DNA of 6,095 bases from Nitrospirota bacterium (lineage in GTDB: Bacteria; Nitrospirota; UBA9217): assembly GCA_027456925.1 (NCBI GenBank), contig DAIDTZ010000254.1, positions 1 to 6,095 on the forward strand. The letters run 5' to 3'. The position numbers and the translations under genes are program-made. Under the pieces are notes generated by a model. The model made no database searches, had not been told where the DNA came from, and saw only the letters and a list, made by a program, of their open reading frames with translations. Positions 4,616 to 6,095 of the stretch are shown here, piece by piece. Positions within the stretch are counted from its first letter, which is position 1. Each line of letters begins with the position of its first letter.

Positions 4616-5139
4616 GGAGCACCTCCGAGGTTCGCACCCCCCGCTCTCATGGCGAACCACCGATCATCTGCAAGTACGACGGAAGTTTCCATCTGCCGTT
4701 CAGTGATCGACCAGTATTTTCCGAGCAGCCGGTCCTTCTCTGCTGCTGCGACCAGGCGAAATCCCTGTTTCTCGTAAAACCGGATTGCCCAGACTGCTGC
4801 GGCCCACGTCCCGACGAGCGTCGGTTTTGTTGTCAGCGTTTTCAGGCGCGAGAGCAGCCTTCCTCCGATCCCCTTGCTTCGCCGTGCGGTGCGCACATAG
4901 GCGTGCCGGATGAGCGTCACGTCCTGCACCTGCTGGATTCCCATGACGCCGGCAAGCGTTCCCTCTTCCTCAAATCCCCAGAATACCACGTCTGCATCGA
5001 GTTCGGGCCGGAGATAGTCCATGGTAATGTACGGCTCGTGCCAGCAGTCCGCGGGAATACGGCCCTTGTACGCACCTGCTGCGTCGTTGATAATGGTCAA
5101 CAGGGCATCAACTTCGTTCCGACGGCATGGTCGAATCAC
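4612..5139 (-). CDS. GNAT-family N-acetyltransferase
   Basis: Soluble 175-residue acyl-CoA-dependent acetyltransferase. The acetyl-CoA pyrophosphate loop is RSKGIG (R87-x-x-G90-x-G92) after the beta strand TLIRHAYVR (75-83), and the C-terminal fold mark WAIRFYEKQGFRLV (117-130) is intact. The YKGRIPADCWHEPY segment (24-37) and GTWAAAVWAIRFYEK (110-124) fit a widespread single-domain GNAT subfamily of unknown acceptor. The residues after about 158 (DDRWFAMRAGGANLGGAP) look like an unconserved tail whose codons also carry the ribosome site of the next gene. I chose the GTG at 5139 because GGAGGT lies 4 nt upstream and the product then opens with the typical MIRPC; ATGs at 5151 and 5196 lack ribosome sites. 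It is first in a two-gene unit with the macro-domain gene. The acceptor could be a small molecule, a peptide or a protein. Confidence 0.9.
   Translation of the reverse strand: MIRPCRRNEVDALLTIINDAAGAYKGRIPADCWHEPYITMDYLRPELDADVVFWGFEEEGTLAGVMGIQQVQDVTLIRHAYVRTARRSKGIGGRLLSRLKTLTTKPTLVGTWAAAVWAIRFYEKQGFRLVAAAEKDRLLGKYWSITERQMETSVVLADDRWFAMRAGGANLGGAP
4621..4626 (-). promoter_or_regulatory. Ribosome site that sets the macro-domain start
   Basis: GGAGGT on the minus strand, inside the last codons of the acetyltransferase gene, 5 nt before the GTG at 4615. It selects this GTG over an ATG 45 nt upstream and supports re-initiation by ribosomes finishing the acetyltransferase. Confidence 0.7.
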
Positions 5140-5143
5140 ATCA

Positions 5144-5149
5144 ACCTCC
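5144..5149 (-). promoter_or_regulatory. Ribosome site that sets the GNAT start
   Basis: GGAGGT on the minus strand, 4 nt before GTG 5139. The site overlaps the upstream ATG at 5151, which it therefore cannot serve, so the GTG is the more probable start. Confidence 0.65.
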
Positions 5150-5169
5150 ATAACGCGGCATGGTTTCAG

Positions 5170-5196
5170 GATATAGCAGTTTGCGGCGAAAATCAA
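5170..5196 (-). promoter_or_regulatory. Possible extended -10 promoter of the GNAT-macro unit
   Basis: Minus strand: TTGATT (5196-5191), 15-nt spacer, TATATC (5175-5170) preceded by TGC (an extended -10 element). The transcript would begin near 5163, about 24 nt before the GTG start. The short spacer weakens the -35 assignment; the extended -10 compensates. Confidence 0.4.
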
Positions 5197-5276
5197 GACA
5201 GCGCCGCTCGCCTGTCAGCAGGCACGGCAACGTTGCTCCTCTCGACACTCGACAAAAGAATGAAAAAGTCTTATTA

Positions 5277-5306
5277 TTGCTCAAGCGACCTCTCACGAGG
5301 TATAGT
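5277..5306 (+). promoter_or_regulatory. Possible sigma-70 promoter of the LOG-family gene
   Basis: Plus strand: TTGCTC (5277-5282), 18-nt spacer, TATAGT (5301-5306, 5 of 6 consensus). Predicted transcript start is near 5312-5314, giving a leader of about 58 nt. It lies about 80 bp from the divergent GNAT promoter. Confidence 0.5.
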
Positions 5307-5311
5307 TTCAA

Positions 5312-5340
5312 GTGCCATGCAAAACGATCTGCATGAGCAC
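5312..5340 (+). other. Leader hairpin or operator dyad before the LOG-family gene
   Basis: GTGCCATGCA (5312-5321) pairs with TGCATG-A-GCAC (5330-5340) around an 8-nt loop: ten pairs with one bulged A. It starts about where the transcript should start and ends 11 nt before the ribosome site AAGGAG (5352-5357). It could be a 5' stabilising stem-loop in the RNA, or a repressor dyad just downstream of the -10 box. Confidence 0.5.
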
Positions 5341-5370
5341 AAGAGAAATCAAAGGAGATCAACAGCATTG

Positions 5371-6095
5371 ATGAAACTTCACTTCAACAGGCAAAACGGC
5401 CCCGTGGACGAGGCCATTGACAATCTCATTGCGCTGGCCGACGGCATTCATCGCCCGGAATATATCCGTGAAATGATCATTGCCGCACTCAAGGCCGGCC
5501 AGGAGGACGATGAGAGCGCGGACCTCAAGCTCATGAACACCACGCTCAAGGAAATGCGGTTCACGTCCAAGGTCTTCGGCCCCTACCGCAATGTGCGAAA
5601 GGTGACGGTCTTCGGTTCCGCGCGCACGGAGCCTCACGAGCCGATCTACGAGATGGCGAAACTCTTCGGACAAAAACTTGCCGAAGCGGGTTACATGGTG
5701 ATTACGGGAGGAGGGGGCGGCATCATGCAGGCCGCGAACGAAGGCGCGGGGCCTGAGCATTCCTTTGGAGTCAACATCCGCCTGCCCTTCGAGCAGAAAC
5801 CGAACCCGGTGCTCGAAGGAAACCCGCGGCTCATCACCTACAAGTACTTCTTCAACCGCAAGGTGGCCTTTCTCAAGGAAGCGGACGCGGTGGCGCTCTT
5901 TCCCGGGGGCTTCGGCACCCTCGACGAGGCCATGGAAACGCTGACCCTCGTCCAAACGGGCAAACGCAATCCCCTGCCGCTCGTGCTCGTAGACGATCCC
6001 ACCTGCCCCTACTGGACCGAGTTCATCAGATTCATGGAGGAAGGGCTCCTGACTCGGGGCTATATCAACAAAACCGATCTCGCGCTCTTCGAGCG
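5371..6095 (+). CDS. LOG-family nucleotide phosphoribohydrolase, truncated at the window edge
   Basis: Rossmann-fold protein of the LOG / lysine-decarboxylase-like family, which hydrolyses nucleoside 5'-monophosphates to free base and ribose 5-phosphate; in plants and some bacteria this activates cytokinins, in others it recycles nucleotides. The 241 visible residues include an alpha-helical N-terminal extension (1-75), VTVFGSAR (78-85), ITGGGGGIMQAANEGA (111-126), NRKVAF (162-167) with the active-site Arg, and the family signature PGGFGTLDEAME (178-189). The extension places it in the longer LOG class, so roughly 100 residues are probably missing to the right. The ATG at 5371 follows AAGGAG by 13 nt; the adjoining in-frame TTG at 5368, with 10 nt spacing, is an alternative adding one residue. 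No stop occurs before 6095. Cytokinin production cannot be inferred; nucleotide salvage is the cautious reading. Confidence 0.92.
   Translation, partial: MKLHFNRQNGPVDEAIDNLIALADGIHRPEYIREMIIAALKAGQEDDESADLKLMNTTLKEMRFTSKVFGPYRNVRKVTVFGSARTEPHEPIYEMAKLFGQKLAEAGYMVITGGGGGIMQAANEGAGPEHSFGVNIRLPFEQKPNPVLEGNPRLITYKYFFNRKVAFLKEADAVALFPGGFGTLDEAMETLTLVQTGKRNPLPLVLVDDPTCPYWTEFIRFMEEGLLTRGYINKTDLALFE

Noticed and set aside
2901..5202. Shared 12-mer CTGTCTTGATTT upstream of the unknown gene and of the GNAT gene, both on the minus strand
   Set aside because: A few 12-mer matches are expected by chance in a window of this size and there is no dyad or third copy, so I do not call it a common operator.
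5359..5955. Minus-strand open frame of 198 codons opposite the LOG-family gene
   Set aside because: The plus-strand frame carries the complete PGGxGTxxE signature and a ribosome site; the minus frame has neither a ribosome site nor a recognisable domain.

Overview
The window looks like chromosomal DNA of a free-living Gram-negative bacterium with moderately high GC. A split (two-gene) transketolase, a cell-division ftsE gene, GTG starts on three genes and a conserved N-terminal domain that I associate by memory with deltaproteobacterial and acidobacterial proteins suggest a Desulfobacterota- or Nitrospirota-like lineage. No ribosomal RNA or other strong taxonomic marker is present, so this placement is tentative.

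Layout. Positions 1-2884 form a minus-strand block, in transcription order: a 154-residue protein of unknown function with a Pro/Ala/Lys-rich linker; the N-terminal (TPP-binding) transketolase subunit; the C-terminal transketolase subunit; and ftsE, cut by the window edge. The two transketolase genes are separated by a spacer holding two inverted arrays of a degenerate octamer (1352-1439). Head to head with this block is a complete tRNA-Leu(CAA) at 2970-3056. The two divergent promoters are only about 10 bp apart, and the minus-strand one predicts a nearly leaderless mRNA.

Positions 3057-3379 hold no convincing gene. They contain a tRNA-3'-end-like sequence on the opposite strand, a very stable pair of hairpins with an alternative fold, and a perfect tandem 11-bp repeat. 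A plus-strand PAP2-type membrane phosphatase with non-canonical motifs follows (3380-4045). It converges, 33 bp apart, on a minus-strand two-gene unit: a GNAT acetyltransferase whose stop overlaps the GTG start of a macro-domain protein (GTGA, 4 bp). Divergent from that unit, a plus-strand LOG-family nucleotide phosphoribohydrolase starts at 5371 and runs off the right end, preceded by a plausible promoter and a leader hairpin.

How the parts work together. The transketolase pair is one enzyme of the non-oxidative pentose phosphate pathway. It is followed closely by the divisome ATPase gene, so they may share a transcript. The GNAT and macro-domain proteins are probably made in a coupled way and may act in one acylation or ADP-ribosylation process. 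The rest looks like housekeeping. I see no transposase, integrase, CRISPR array or obvious defence system, and no clear novel multi-gene system. The most unexplained parts are the octamer palindrome, the structured region after the tRNA, and the GNAT-macro pair.
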